This document shows positions 49,987 to 57,490 of a stretch of 64,000 nt of DNA, piece after piece. The stretch lies in contig NZ_VFPH01000001.1 in the NCBI RefSeq assembly GCF_006717045.1, positions 186,001 through 250,000 on the forward strand, written 5' to 3'. A model generated the notes under the pieces. The model had not been told where the DNA came from. It made no database searches and worked only from the letters and a program-made list of their open reading frames with translations. The position numbers and the translations under genes are program-made. Numbering within the stretch: the stretch's first letter is position 1; each line of letters starts with the position of its first letter. Origin of the DNA: Pseudonocardia cypriaca (GTDB taxonomy: Bacteria; Actinomycetota; Actinomycetes; Mycobacteriales; Pseudonocardiaceae).

Positions 49987-50205
49987 GTGCGTTCAGGCAT
50001 CCACCCCGAGTACGTCGAGACGCAGGTCGTCTGCGGTTGCGGCAACTCGTTCACCACCCGCAGCACCAAGACCAGCGGCAAGATGACCGTCGAGACCTGC
50101 TCGGCGTGCCACCCGTTCTACACCGGTAAGCAGCGGATCCTCGACTCCGGCGGCCGCGTCGCCCGCTTCGAGGCGCGCTACGGCAAGCGGGCCGGCAAGA
50201 AGTAG
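49987..50205 (+). CDS. rpmE: 50S ribosomal protein L31 (zinc form)
   Basis: A 72-residue L31. HPEYVETQVVCGCGNSF and VETCSACHPFYTGKQR give the CxC...CxxC zinc ribbon of the C+ type. GTG at 49987 starts the family sequence with AGGA upstream; a longer frame is not needed. A hairpin ends the unit. The zinc-free paralogue, if any, is elsewhere. Confidence 0.96.
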   Translation: MRSGIHPEYVETQVVCGCGNSFTTRSTKTSGKMTVETCSACHPFYTGKQRILDSGGRVARFEARYGKRAGKK

Positions 50206-50212
50206 CTCATCT

Positions 50213-50245
50213 GACGGCGCCCACCGGATCACGGTGGGCGCCGTC
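50213..50245. terminator. Terminator hairpin after rpmE
   Basis: Perfect 14-bp stem GACGGCGCCCACCG / CGGTGGGCGCCGTC with loop GATCA, 8 nt after the stop of rpmE and 33 nt before prfA. It should end most rpmE transcripts, so prfA probably has its own promoter or relies on read-through. Confidence 0.8.
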
Positions 50246-50277
50246 GGCATGTTCGGACCAGGGAAGGAGGAGGAGTC

Positions 50278-51345
50278 ATGACATCAGCACCGGCAGTGGA
50301 GGCCGTGCTCGCCGAGCACGCCGAGCTGGAGCTGCGGCTCGCCGACCCGTCCGTGCACGCCGACCCCGCCACCGCCCGCAAGCTGGGCAGGCGCTACTCG
50401 CAGATCGGCCCGATCGTCGCGGTCGCGCGTGAGCTGGGCGCCGCGCGCGACGACATCGCCACCGCGAGGGAGCTCGCGGCCGAGGACCCGTCGTTCGCCG
50501 CGGAGGCCGACGAGCTCGCCGCGAAGATCCCGGTGCTGGAGCGTCGGCTCGCCGACCTGCTCGTGCCGCGCGACCCGCACGACGGCTACGACGTGATCAT
50601 GGAGATCAAGTCGGGTGAGGGCGGCGAGGAGTCCGCCCTGTTCGCAGCCGACCTCGTCCGCATGTACCTCCGCTACGCCGAACGTCGCGGCTGGTCCACC
50701 CAGATCATCGACTCCGTGCCGTCCGACCTGGGCGGCTACAAGGACCTCACGCTCCTGGTGCGCTCGCGCGAACCGGTCGCCGACGGTGTCTGGTCGGCGC
50801 TCAAGTTCGAGGGCGGCGTGCACCGCGTGCAGCGGGTGCCGGTCACCGAGTCGCAGGGGCGCATCCACACGTCCGCCGCGGGCGTGCTCGTGTACCCCGA
50901 CACCGGCGAGGACGCCGACGTCGAGATCGACGAGAACGACCTGCGCATCGACGTGTTCCGCTCCTCCGGCCACGGCGGGCAGAGCGTCAACACCACCGAC
51001 TCGGCGGTCCGGATCACGCACCTACCCACCGGCATCGTCGTGAGCTGCCAGAACGAGCGCTCCCAGCTGCAGAACCGGGCCCGTGCGATGGAGGTGCTGC
51101 GCTCACGGCTGCAGGCCCTCGCCGAGGAGGAGGCGGCCGCGAAGGCGTCCGACCAGCGCCGCTCCCAGGTGCGCACGGTCGACCGCTCGGAGCGCATCCG
51201 CACCTACAACTTCCCGGAGAACCGCATCTCCGACCACCGCGTGGGCTACAAGTCCCACAACCTCTCGTCCGTCCTCGACGGCGACCTGGACGGCGTGATC
51301 GAGGCTCTCCAGGCGGCCGACCGCGCGGAGGCCGTGGGGTCATGA
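50278..51345 (+). CDS. prfA: Peptide chain release factor 1
   Basis: Recognises UAA/UAG and releases the peptide (355 residues). The GGQ motif is SSGHGGQSVNTTDSAVR (about 233-235), and the domain order (helical N-terminus, codon-recognition, GGQ) is standard. The ATG has GGAGGAG 6 nt upstream. prmC, which methylates this GGQ glutamine, follows after a 53-bp inverted element. Confidence 0.97.
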   Translation: MTSAPAVEAVLAEHAELELRLADPSVHADPATARKLGRRYSQIGPIVAVARELGAARDDIATARELAAEDPSFAAEADELAAKIPVLERRLADLLVPRDPHDGYDVIMEIKSGEGGEESALFAADLVRMYLRYAERRGWSTQIIDSVPSDLGGYKDLTLLVRSREPVADGVWSALKFEGGVHRVQRVPVTESQGRIHTSAAGVLVYPDTGEDADVEIDENDLRIDVFRSSGHGGQSVNTTDSAVRITHLPTGIVVSCQNERSQLQNRARAMEVLRSRLQALAEEEAAAKASDQRRSQVRTVDRSERIRTYNFPENRISDHRVGYKSHNLSSVLDGDLDGVIEALQAADRAEAVGS

Positions 51346-51356
51346 GGCCCCGGGAT

Positions 51357-51409
51357 GTCAGCATGGCCACCTTCATGACGTCTCGTGTCATGAAGGTGGC
51401 CATGCTGAC
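51357..51409. repeat. 53-bp paired inverted element, copy 2
   Basis: Two 23-nt units (51357-51379 and 51387-51409) separated by 7 nt (GTCTCGT). Unit 1 starts GTCAGCATGG, has CCA in the centre and ends CCTTCATGAC; unit 2 is its exact reverse complement. So the 23-bp stem is perfect while each unit alone folds poorly. It matches copy 1 at 20 of 23 positions. It lies between prfA and prmC, which run the same way. Confidence 0.9.
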
Positions 51410-51427
51410 TCTCGGGGAGGTCTGTCC

Positions 51428-52306
51428 GTGAGCCGCAAGCCGCTGCGGCTGGCCATCCTCGAGGCCGAGCGGGTGCTCGCCGGGGCCGGGGTGGCCTCGC
51501 CCCGGGTGGACGCGGAGCTGCTCGCGGCGCACGTCGTCGGCGTGCCACGGGGGAAGCTCATGCTGCACCCGCTCGTCGACACGAACGTCCTGGACGCGTT
51601 GCGCAAGCTCGTCGACCGCAGGGCTGCCCGCGAGCCGCTGCAGCACCTGCTCGGCACGGCCGTGCTCGGTCCGGTCGAGGTCGCTGTCGGGCCGGGCGTG
51701 TTCACCCCGCGCCCCGAGACGGAGCTGCTGCTCGAGTGGGGGCTGCGCGAGATCGCCGACGTCACCGCGCCGGTGGTCGTCGACCTCTGCACGGGCACGG
51801 GGGCGCTCGCCATCGCGGTCGCGGCGAGCCGCCCGGATGCCGTGGTGCACGCCGTCGAGCTGGACCCCGCCGCGCTGACCTGGGCGCACCGCAACATCGC
51901 CGACCACGTCGCCGCTGGTGGCACCGCCGTCAAGCTGCACGCGGCCGACGTGCGCGGGCCCGACCTGCTCGTCGAGCTCGAGACGCACGTGGACCTGGTG
52001 CTCTGCAACCCGCCGTACGTCCCCGACGGCGCGTCGCTCCCGCCGGAGGTCACCGGTTGGGACCCACCGACGGCCCTCTACGGCGGCCCGGACGGGCTGG
52101 AGATCATCCGCGCTGTCATCTCGGCGTCCGCCGCCCTGCTGCGCTACGGCGGCGCGCTCGCGATCGAGCACGACGACACCCACGGTGAGTCCGTGCCCGC
52201 CCTGATGCGCCGCCGCCGCGTCCTGACCGACGTGGAGGAGCACCACGACCTGGCCGGCCGCCCCCGCTTCGCGACGGCCCGCCGCCGCCCCCTCCACACC
52301 GCCTGA
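51428..52306 (+). CDS. prmC: Release-factor glutamine N5-methyltransferase
   Basis: Methylates the GGQ glutamine of release factors (292 residues). The SAM fold VVVDLCTGTGALAIAVAASRP and the substrate-site NPPY in LCNPPYVPDG (about residue 194) are diagnostic, with the N-terminal helical PrmC domain. GTG at 51428 has GGGGAGG upstream. Next to prfA, its substrate gene, as usual. Confidence 0.96.
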   Translation: MSRKPLRLAILEAERVLAGAGVASPRVDAELLAAHVVGVPRGKLMLHPLVDTNVLDALRKLVDRRAAREPLQHLLGTAVLGPVEVAVGPGVFTPRPETELLLEWGLREIADVTAPVVVDLCTGTGALAIAVAASRPDAVVHAVELDPAALTWAHRNIADHVAAGGTAVKLHAADVRGPDLLVELETHVDLVLCNPPYVPDGASLPPEVTGWDPPTALYGGPDGLEIIRAVISASAALLRYGGALAIEHDDTHGESVPALMRRRRVLTDVEEHHDLAGRPRFATARRRPLHTA

Positions 52307-52472
52307 CGCACCCCTCCTCCGACGGCGCGCCGTCGGCGGGCCGCGTGAGCCGACGAGAGGTGCCTCGGCCGAGAAGGCTGACCAGGTTGCCAGGCCCCTG
52401 GGGCCTCCGGTGGCGCCGCGCAGTGCGCGAGGCCGCCCCGCGAGAGCCTCTGCGGCCTCTTGGGCATGCGGT

Positions 52473-52496
52473 GGGGGCAGGCAGGGGCCTGCCCCC
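52473..52496. terminator. Strong hairpin between prmC and tsaC
   Basis: 10-bp stem GGGGGCAGGC / GCCTGCCCCC with a four-base loop (AGGG). It is a GC-rich terminator candidate for the prfA-prmC unit, about 170 nt past the prmC stop. Confidence 0.45.
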
Positions 52497-52598
52497 GGGC
52501 GCGTGGCGCACCCGTCTTCGGCCCGCGCACCCCGACCCTGCCGACGCCCCCCGTCGACCGGTTGCGTGGGCCGTGAAGAGGTGCATGAGCGGGCGTCA

Positions 52599-52604
52599 TA
52601 GGCT
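52599..52604 (+). promoter_or_regulatory. -10 element TAGGCT, leaderless start of tsaC
   Basis: TAGGCT ends 6 nt before the GTG at 52611, with no Shine-Dalgarno near. Confidence 0.45.
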
Positions 52605-52610
52605 CCCGCC

Positions 52611-53258
52611 GTGGCTTCCACGTACGACTGCGCCGTCCCCGACCAGCGCACCGAGGGGCTTGCCGAGGCCGCGAAGGCCGTGCGGGCCGGGCGGCTCGTG
52701 GTGCTGCCCACTGACACCGTCTACGGCATCGGCTGCGACGCGTTCAGCGCGCCCGCGGTGCGCAACCTGCTCGGCGCGAAGCAGCGCGGCCCGGACATGC
52801 CCGTCCCGGTGCTCGTCGGCTCGTGGTCGACGATCGACGGGCTGGTGCTCGGCGTGCCGAAGGCGGCGCGGGACCTGATCGAGGCGTTCTGGCCGGGTGG
52901 GCTGTCGCTGGTGCTGCCGCACGCGCCGTCGCTCAAGTGGGACCTCGGCTCGACGAAGGGCACCGTGATGCTGCGGATGCCGCTGCACCCGGTGGCGCTG
53001 GAGCTGCTGCGCGACGTCGGCCCGATGGCGGTGTCCAGCGCGAACGTCTCCGGGCAACCGCCCGCTGCGTCGGCCGCGGAGGCGCTGGAGCAGCTCGGGG
53101 AGAAGGTGGCGGTCTACCTCGACGGCGGGCCGTCCGGCGAGCCGGTGGCGTCCACGATCGTCGACCTGACCGGCGACGACCCCCGCGTGCTCCGCGAGGG
53201 CGCGGTGAAGGCGGCCGACGTGTCCGAGGTGCTGGGCCGAGAGGTGCTCCCGGCCTGA
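52611..53258 (+). CDS. tsaC: L-threonylcarbamoyladenylate synthase (TsaC/Sua5)
   Basis: Makes threonylcarbamoyl-AMP for the t6A37 modification of ANN-decoding tRNAs (215 residues). The YrdC fold shows GRLVVLPTDTVYGIGCDAF, KQRGPDMPVPVLV, FWPGGLSLVLP and SSANVSGQPPA. It lacks the extra Sua5 domain. GTG start behind TAGGCT. The gene ends 8 nt before a 53-bp inverted element and is convergent with a TetR gene. Confidence 0.93.
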   Translation: MASTYDCAVPDQRTEGLAEAAKAVRAGRLVVLPTDTVYGIGCDAFSAPAVRNLLGAKQRGPDMPVPVLVGSWSTIDGLVLGVPKAARDLIEAFWPGGLSLVLPHAPSLKWDLGSTKGTVMLRMPLHPVALELLRDVGPMAVSSANVSGQPPAASAAEALEQLGEKVAVYLDGGPSGEPVASTIVDLTGDDPRVLREGAVKAADVSEVLGREVLPA

Positions 53259-53265
53259 GCCGATA

Positions 53266-53318
53266 CCGACGAACGGCGCGTTCGCCGGAACCTATCCGAC
53301 GAACGCGCCGTTCGTCGG
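53266..53318. repeat. 53-bp paired inverted element, copy 3
   Basis: Two 23-nt units (53266-53288 and 53296-53318) with a 7-nt spacer (AACCTAT). Unit 1 has arms CCGACGAACG and CGTTCGCCGG around GCG; unit 2 has CCGACGAACG and CGTTCGTCGG around CGC. Unit 2 is the reverse complement of unit 1 at 22 of 23 positions. The geometry is identical to copies 1 and 2 although the base sequence is different. It lies between convergent genes. Confidence 0.88.
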
Positions 53319-53329
53319 AACGGAAGGGC

Positions 53330-54010
53330 TCAGGGGAGCGGGATCAGCGCGGCCAGGCGCTCGACGGTCGCGTCGAAGTACGCGGTGTGGTCGGCCACCA
53401 CGCCGTGGGTCTGGCCGAACACCTCGAAGCTGATCGCGCCGTAGAGGCTGCTCCACGCGGCCACGACGCGCGGGGCCAGCGCCGGGGGCAGTCCGAGGCG
53501 CTCGGCGACTCCGGGGGTGAGCAGGTCGGCTGCGCGCTGGCCGTCCGGCTCGGGGGCGATGGTGCCCGCGGCCACCCCGTCGGCCACCACCCGGCACAGC
53601 AGCACCCCGACGCGCGACGCCGGCTCGATCGTCGTCTCGGGTGCGGCGTAACCGGGCACCGGCGAGCCGTAGACCAGCGCGTACTCGTGCGGGTGCGCGA
53701 GCGCCCACTCACGCGTGGCCCGGCACGCCGCCCGCCAGCGTCCGCGCAGGTCCTCGCGTGCCGCGGCGGACTCGGCCTGCTCGGCGGCCCCGCCGATGGC
53801 GTCGTACGCGTCGACGATGAGCGCAGTGAGCAGCTCGTCGCGGCTCGCGAAGTAGCGGTACACCGCCGAGGACGCCATGCCCAGCTCGCGGGCGACGGCC
53901 CGCAGCGACAGGCCGGCGGCGCCGTCGGTGGCGAGGTGCCTGCGGGCTGCCTCGACGATCTCCCGGGTGAGTTCGGCGCGTACGCGGGCGCGGGCTCCGG
54001 CGGCGGTCAC
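53330..54010 (-). CDS. TetR-family regulator inserted between tsaC and glyA
   Basis: A 226-residue TetR: LTREIVEAARRHLATDGAAGLSLRAVARELGMASSAVYRYFASRDELL is the HTH, and the TetR_C_33-like domain carries EWALAHPHEYALVYGSPVPGY. GTG at 54010 is the best start, but no Shine-Dalgarno or -10 is evident. This gene is absent from the equivalent place in Mycobacterium tuberculosis. It is divergent from glyA with 101 nt between, so it may control glyA or only itself. Confidence 0.9.
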   Translation of the reverse strand: MTAAGARARVRAELTREIVEAARRHLATDGAAGLSLRAVARELGMASSAVYRYFASRDELLTALIVDAYDAIGGAAEQAESAAAREDLRGRWRAACRATREWALAHPHEYALVYGSPVPGYAAPETTIEPASRVGVLLCRVVADGVAAGTIAPEPDGQRAADLLTPGVAERLGLPPALAPRVVAAWSSLYGAISFEVFGQTHGVVADHTAYFDATVERLAALIPLP

Positions 54011-54099
54011 GCGGGGAAGTGTGGCACGAAGCGAGAGCACTGGCAACAAACGCGATCGTTGCTCCGGGAACGCCCGGACGGGTACCGGGCGGCAGCGGG

Positions 54100-54105
54100 T
54101 ACCGT
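54100..54105 (+). promoter_or_regulatory. -10 element TACCGT, leaderless start of glyA
   Basis: TACCGT ends 6 nt before the GTG at 54112. The 9-mer CGGGTACCG that includes it occurs twice (54079-54087 and 54096-54104), 17 bp apart, which may be a regulator site. Confidence 0.4.
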
Positions 54106-54111
54106 TCAACC

Positions 54112-55401
54112 GTGAGCGAGCAGAGCACCCCGTTCTGGGGCCCGGACTTCGACGCGCTGCAGCACCAGGACCCGGAGATCGCCGGAGTGGTGCTCGACGA
54201 GCTGGCCCGGCTGCGCGGGGGACTCCAGCTCATCGCCAGCGAGAACCTCACCAGCCCGGCCGTGCTGGCCGCGCTCGGGTCCACGCTGTCGAACAAGTAC
54301 GCGGAGGGCTACCCCGGCCGGCGCTACTACGGCGGCTGCGAGGTCGTCGACCGCGCCGAGGAGATCGGCAACGAGCGGGCGAAGGAGCTCTTCGGGGCCG
54401 ACCACGTCAACCTGCAGCCGCACTCGGGCGCGTCGGCCAACTTCGCGGTCTACGCCGCGTTCACGCAGCCCGGCGACACGGTGCTCGCGATGGACCTCAA
54501 GCAGGGCGGGCACCTGACGCACGGCAGCAAGGTCAGTTTCTCCGGCAAGTGGTTCAACGCGGTGTCCTACACGGTGCGCGAGGACAGCGAGCTGATCGAC
54601 TACGACCAGGTGCGCGACCTGGCCCTCGAGCACCGGCCGAAGCTCATCATCGCCGGTGCCACGGCGTACCCCCGGCTGATCGACTTCGCCGCGTTCCGGC
54701 AGATCGCCGACGAGGTGGGCGCCAAGCTCATGGTCGACGCGGCCCACTTCATCGGCCTGGTGGCCGGCAAGGCGATCCCGTCGCCGGTGCCGTTCGCCGA
54801 CGTCGTCACCGCCACCACGCACAAGGTGCTGCGCGGTCCGCGCGGCGGCATGATCCTCGCCAAGGCCGAGCACGCCAAGGCCGTCGACAAGGCCGTGTTC
54901 CCGTTCTCGCAGGGCGGTCCGCTCATGCACTCCGTCGCCGCGAAGGCGGTGGCGATGCGCGAGGCGGCGCAGCCGGAGTACCAGGCCTACGCCCACCAGG
55001 TGATCGCCAACGCGCAGGCGCTGGCCAAGGCCCTCGAGAACGAAGGCATGCGGGCCGTCTCCGGCGGCACCGACACCCACCTCGCGCTCGTCGACCTGCG
55101 CCCGATCGGGGTCACCGGCGACCAGGCGGAGACCCGCTGCGACGCCGCCCGGATCACGCTCAACAAGAACTCGATCCCGTACGACCCGGCGCCCCCGCTC
55201 AAGCCGTCCGGCCTGCGTGTCGGCTCGCCGAGCGTCACGACCCAGGGGATGACCGAGACGGACATGGCCGAGATCGGCACGCTGCTCGGCCGCGCGGTGC
55301 GGGCCGAGCACGGCACGCCGGCCGGCGACGCCGAGCTGGCCGACGTGGCGGAGGCCGTCTCGACGCTCGTCGCGCGTGCGCCCGCGTACCCGCGCGCCTA
55401 A
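54112..55401 (+). CDS. glyA: Serine hydroxymethyltransferase
   Basis: Interconverts serine and glycine and supplies one-carbon units (429 residues, PLP). NLQPHSGASANFAVYAAF, DLKQGGHLTHG and the PLP lysine K238 in VTATTHKVLRGPRGG are diagnostic. GTG at 54112 gives the usual length; longer frames have no support. No glycine riboswitch is visible in the short leader. wecA follows after 24 nt. Confidence 0.96.
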   Translation: MSEQSTPFWGPDFDALQHQDPEIAGVVLDELARLRGGLQLIASENLTSPAVLAALGSTLSNKYAEGYPGRRYYGGCEVVDRAEEIGNERAKELFGADHVNLQPHSGASANFAVYAAFTQPGDTVLAMDLKQGGHLTHGSKVSFSGKWFNAVSYTVREDSELIDYDQVRDLALEHRPKLIIAGATAYPRLIDFAAFRQIADEVGAKLMVDAAHFIGLVAGKAIPSPVPFADVVTATTHKVLRGPRGGMILAKAEHAKAVDKAVFPFSQGGPLMHSVAAKAVAMREAAQPEYQAYAHQVIANAQALAKALENEGMRAVSGGTDTHLALVDLRPIGVTGDQAETRCDAARITLNKNSIPYDPAPPLKPSGLRVGSPSVTTQGMTETDMAEIGTLLGRAVRAEHGTPAGDAELADVAEAVSTLVARAPAYPRA

Positions 55402-55425
55402 CCGGCTCCCTGAGCCAGCACCGCC

Positions 55426-56580
55426 GTGGTGGTACCCACGCTCGTCCTGCCGATCCGGGAGTTCCTGCTCGCGGGTCTGACGGCGACGGTCGTGACGTTC
55501 CTGCTGGTCGGCCCGGTCCGGGTGCTCGCGCTGCGGCTCGGCGCGGTGGCGTGGCCGCGCAAGCGCGACGTGCACGTCACGCCCACCCCGCGCTGGGGTG
55601 GGCTCGCGATGCTCGCCGGCGTGCTCGCCGGCGTCGGGATGGCCTACCAGCTGCCCGCGCTGCGACTGGCGTTCGACAACAACGCCTCCGAGGTGGGCGG
55701 CGTGCTGCTCGCCGCGCTGCTGCTCGCCGCCGTCGGCGCCCTGGACGACCGCTACGACCTGGACGCCCTCACGAAGTTCGCGGGCCAGACCACGGCCGCG
55801 GGCATCCTGGTGATCTTCGGCGTGCAGTGGACGGTGTTCTTCGTGCCGTGGGGTGGCGCCGACTCGTCGGAGTCGGGATCGCTACTCGTCCTCGGCCAGG
55901 AGCAGGGCGTGCTGCTGACGGTGCTTCTCACCGTGGCGCTGGTCAACGCCATGAACTTCGTCGACGGGCTGGACGGGCTCGCCGCGGGCGTCGGGATGAT
56001 CGCGGCGGCCGCCGTGGGCCTCTTCACGATCGGGCTGGTGGGGCGGGTCGGCAACGACCCGTCGGTGTACTCGCCCGCTCTGATCGCGGCCGTGCTGGCG
56101 GGCGCGTGCCTGGGGTTCCTGCCGCACAACTTCAACCCGGCCCGCATCTTCATGGGCGACTCCGGCTCGATGCTGATCGGCGTGCTGCTGGCCGCGGCCA
56201 CCACCAGCGCATCGGGCAAGATCTCGATCATCGGTGCGGACGGCAAGGACGTGCTGGCGCTGTTCGCGCCGCTGATCGTGCTGGCCGCCGTGGTGTTCGT
56301 GCCGCTGCTCGACCTGCTCATGGCGGTGGTGCGGCGCACCCGCAAGGGGCTTTCGCCGTTCTCGCCCGACAAGATGCACCTGCACCACCGGCTGCTCGAG
56401 ATCGGGCACAGCCAGCGGCGTGCGGTGCTGCTCATCTACCTGTGGGCGGGTGTGCTGGCGTTCGGCGCCGTGGCGCTGGCGCTGATCGACGACCCGTTCA
56501 TCGTGCTGTGGGCGGTGGGGATCGGCCTGCTCGTGGCCGTGCTCGCCTCCGCGATCCCGAGAGTGAGGGCTCCCAGATGA
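55426..56580 (+). CDS. wecA: Decaprenyl-phosphate GlcNAc-1-phosphate transferase
   Basis: A membrane MraY/WecA-family transferase (384 residues, about 10-11 helices) that links GlcNAc-1-P to decaprenyl-P for arabinogalactan linker or wall polysaccharide synthesis. The motifs are LDDRYDLDA, NAMNFVDGLDGLAAG, NPARIFMGDSGSML and HLHHRLLEIGHS. Its stop overlaps the next gene's ATG (ATGA). Same place as Rv1302 (rfe/wecA) in Mycobacterium tuberculosis. Confidence 0.94.
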   Translation: MVVPTLVLPIREFLLAGLTATVVTFLLVGPVRVLALRLGAVAWPRKRDVHVTPTPRWGGLAMLAGVLAGVGMAYQLPALRLAFDNNASEVGGVLLAALLLAAVGALDDRYDLDALTKFAGQTTAAGILVIFGVQWTVFFVPWGGADSSESGSLLVLGQEQGVLLTVLLTVALVNAMNFVDGLDGLAAGVGMIAAAAVGLFTIGLVGRVGNDPSVYSPALIAAVLAGACLGFLPHNFNPARIFMGDSGSMLIGVLLAAATTSASGKISIIGADGKDVLALFAPLIVLAAVVFVPLLDLLMAVVRRTRKGLSPFSPDKMHLHHRLLEIGHSQRRAVLLIYLWAGVLAFGAVALALIDDPFIVLWAVGIGLLVAVLASAIPRVRAPR

Positions 56581-57014
56581 CCGCACCCGAACCGATGAAG
56601 GACGCGCCACACGTCGCCTCCGTGCTGCGGTTGGCCTCGGGGATGCAGCGCTCCGCCGCGATCGTCACAGCGGTCGTCGCCGTGATCGCGCTGGTGGTGG
56701 CGTTCCTGCTGCGCGGGGTGCCCGGGCTGGTGGGGGCGCTGGTCGGGGCCGTGATCGCGGGCGGGCTCGGCTGGCTGGGCACGTGGGTGATGGCGCGGAC
56801 GGCACGGGCCACCCCGGCCGGCGTGATGATCGGCGCGATGACCGCGTTCGGCGTGAAGATCCTCTTCATGCTGGTGTTCCTGCTGCTCTTCCAGGGCACC
56901 ACGCTGTTCGACAGTCGCTCGTTCGCGTTCACCATGCTGGCCGTCACGGCGGCGTGGATCGTCGGCGAGGTCGTCGGATTCGTGCGCACCCGGATACCGG
57001 CGGTGGACCTGTGA
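56577..57014 (+). CDS. Small membrane protein of the atp locus (Rv1303-like)
   Basis: A 145-residue protein with about four transmembrane helices (IVTAVVAVIALVVAFLL, GLVGALVGAVIAGGLGWLG, FGVKILFMLVFLLLFQG, FTMLAVTAAWIVGEVVGFV), similar in place and layout to Rv1303. It may be an ATP synthase protein I-like assembly factor. Starts inside the wecA stop (ATGA). Confidence 0.8.
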   Translation: MTAPEPMKDAPHVASVLRLASGMQRSAAIVTAVVAVIALVVAFLLRGVPGLVGALVGAVIAGGLGWLGTWVMARTARATPAGVMIGAMTAFGVKILFMLVFLLLFQGTTLFDSRSFAFTMLAVTAAWIVGEVVGFVRTRIPAVDL

Positions 57015-57214
57015 GTGGTCCGAACGGGTGAAGCCTGCGTCTGTGAGTGGGCTCTCCCTGGGATCCGTGTCACGTTCGTGCGTTGTTCTACGGCCGATAG
57101 AGCCAGGTCGGCGCCGCCGGGGGCCCGAAGAGCCACCGCTGGCGGGCCGCCTCGGCGTCCGCCGAGGTCATCCCTGGTAAAGAGCGGCTTACTCGCCTGA
57201 TATGGTCCGTCCTG
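57015..57214 (+). promoter_or_regulatory. Region ahead of the atp operon
   Basis: 200 nt with no supported gene. CCTCGGCG-TC-CGCCGAGG (57150-57167) is an 8-bp hairpin that may be the terminator of the preceding unit, and TATGGT (57201-57206) lies 8 nt before the ATG at 57215, so the first atp gene may have a nearly leaderless transcript. No good -35 is seen. Confidence 0.4.
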
Positions 57215-57433
57215 ATGGAGCCGGACCAGTCGCATGGCGGCGGTGCGAAGCCGCCACCGCCGGGTGACGCGTGGACCGCTCTGTCCTATCTCCTGTCCGG
57301 GTTCCTGCTGTTCGGCGGGATCGGCTGGGGATTGGACGCACTGCTGGGCACGGGTGTGTTCCTGCCGGTCGGCTTGCTGTTCGGTGGGGCTGCCTCGCTG
57401 TACTTGATCTACATCAGGTACGTTAAGTCCTGA
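57215..57433 (+). CDS. AtpZ/AtpI-like ATP synthase accessory protein
   Basis: A 72-residue protein with two helices (AWTALSYLLSGFLLFGGIGWGLDALLG and LPVGLLFGGAASLYLIYIRY) of the AtpZ/AtpI (PF09527-type) family, thought to help assemble the c-ring and carry Mg/Ca ions. The usual place is directly before atpB, as here (57 nt). No Shine-Dalgarno is visible. Confidence 0.85.
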   Translation: MEPDQSHGGGAKPPPPGDAWTALSYLLSGFLLFGGIGWGLDALLGTGVFLPVGLLFGGAASLYLIYIRYVKS

Positions 57434-57490
57434 TCGTCACGATTCTGCCGTCCCGGATCACCCGGACGGTGGAACCGGAAGGAGTACTGG

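Larger units (their letters stand above)
52307..52610. other. 304-nt noncoding gap with dyads and a degenerate direct repeat
   Basis: No gene is supported. Dyads: CCGACGGCG/CGCCGTCGG (52319-52336, perfect), AGGCCCC-T-GGGGCCT (52392-52406) and GGGGGCAGGC-AGGG-GCCTGCCCCC (52473-52496, a likely terminator). A degenerate direct repeat of about 40 nt (28 of 40 matches) is at 52331-52370 and 52552-52591; the second copy runs into the tsaC promoter. The gap may be eroded mobile or duplicated promoter DNA. Confidence 0.45.
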
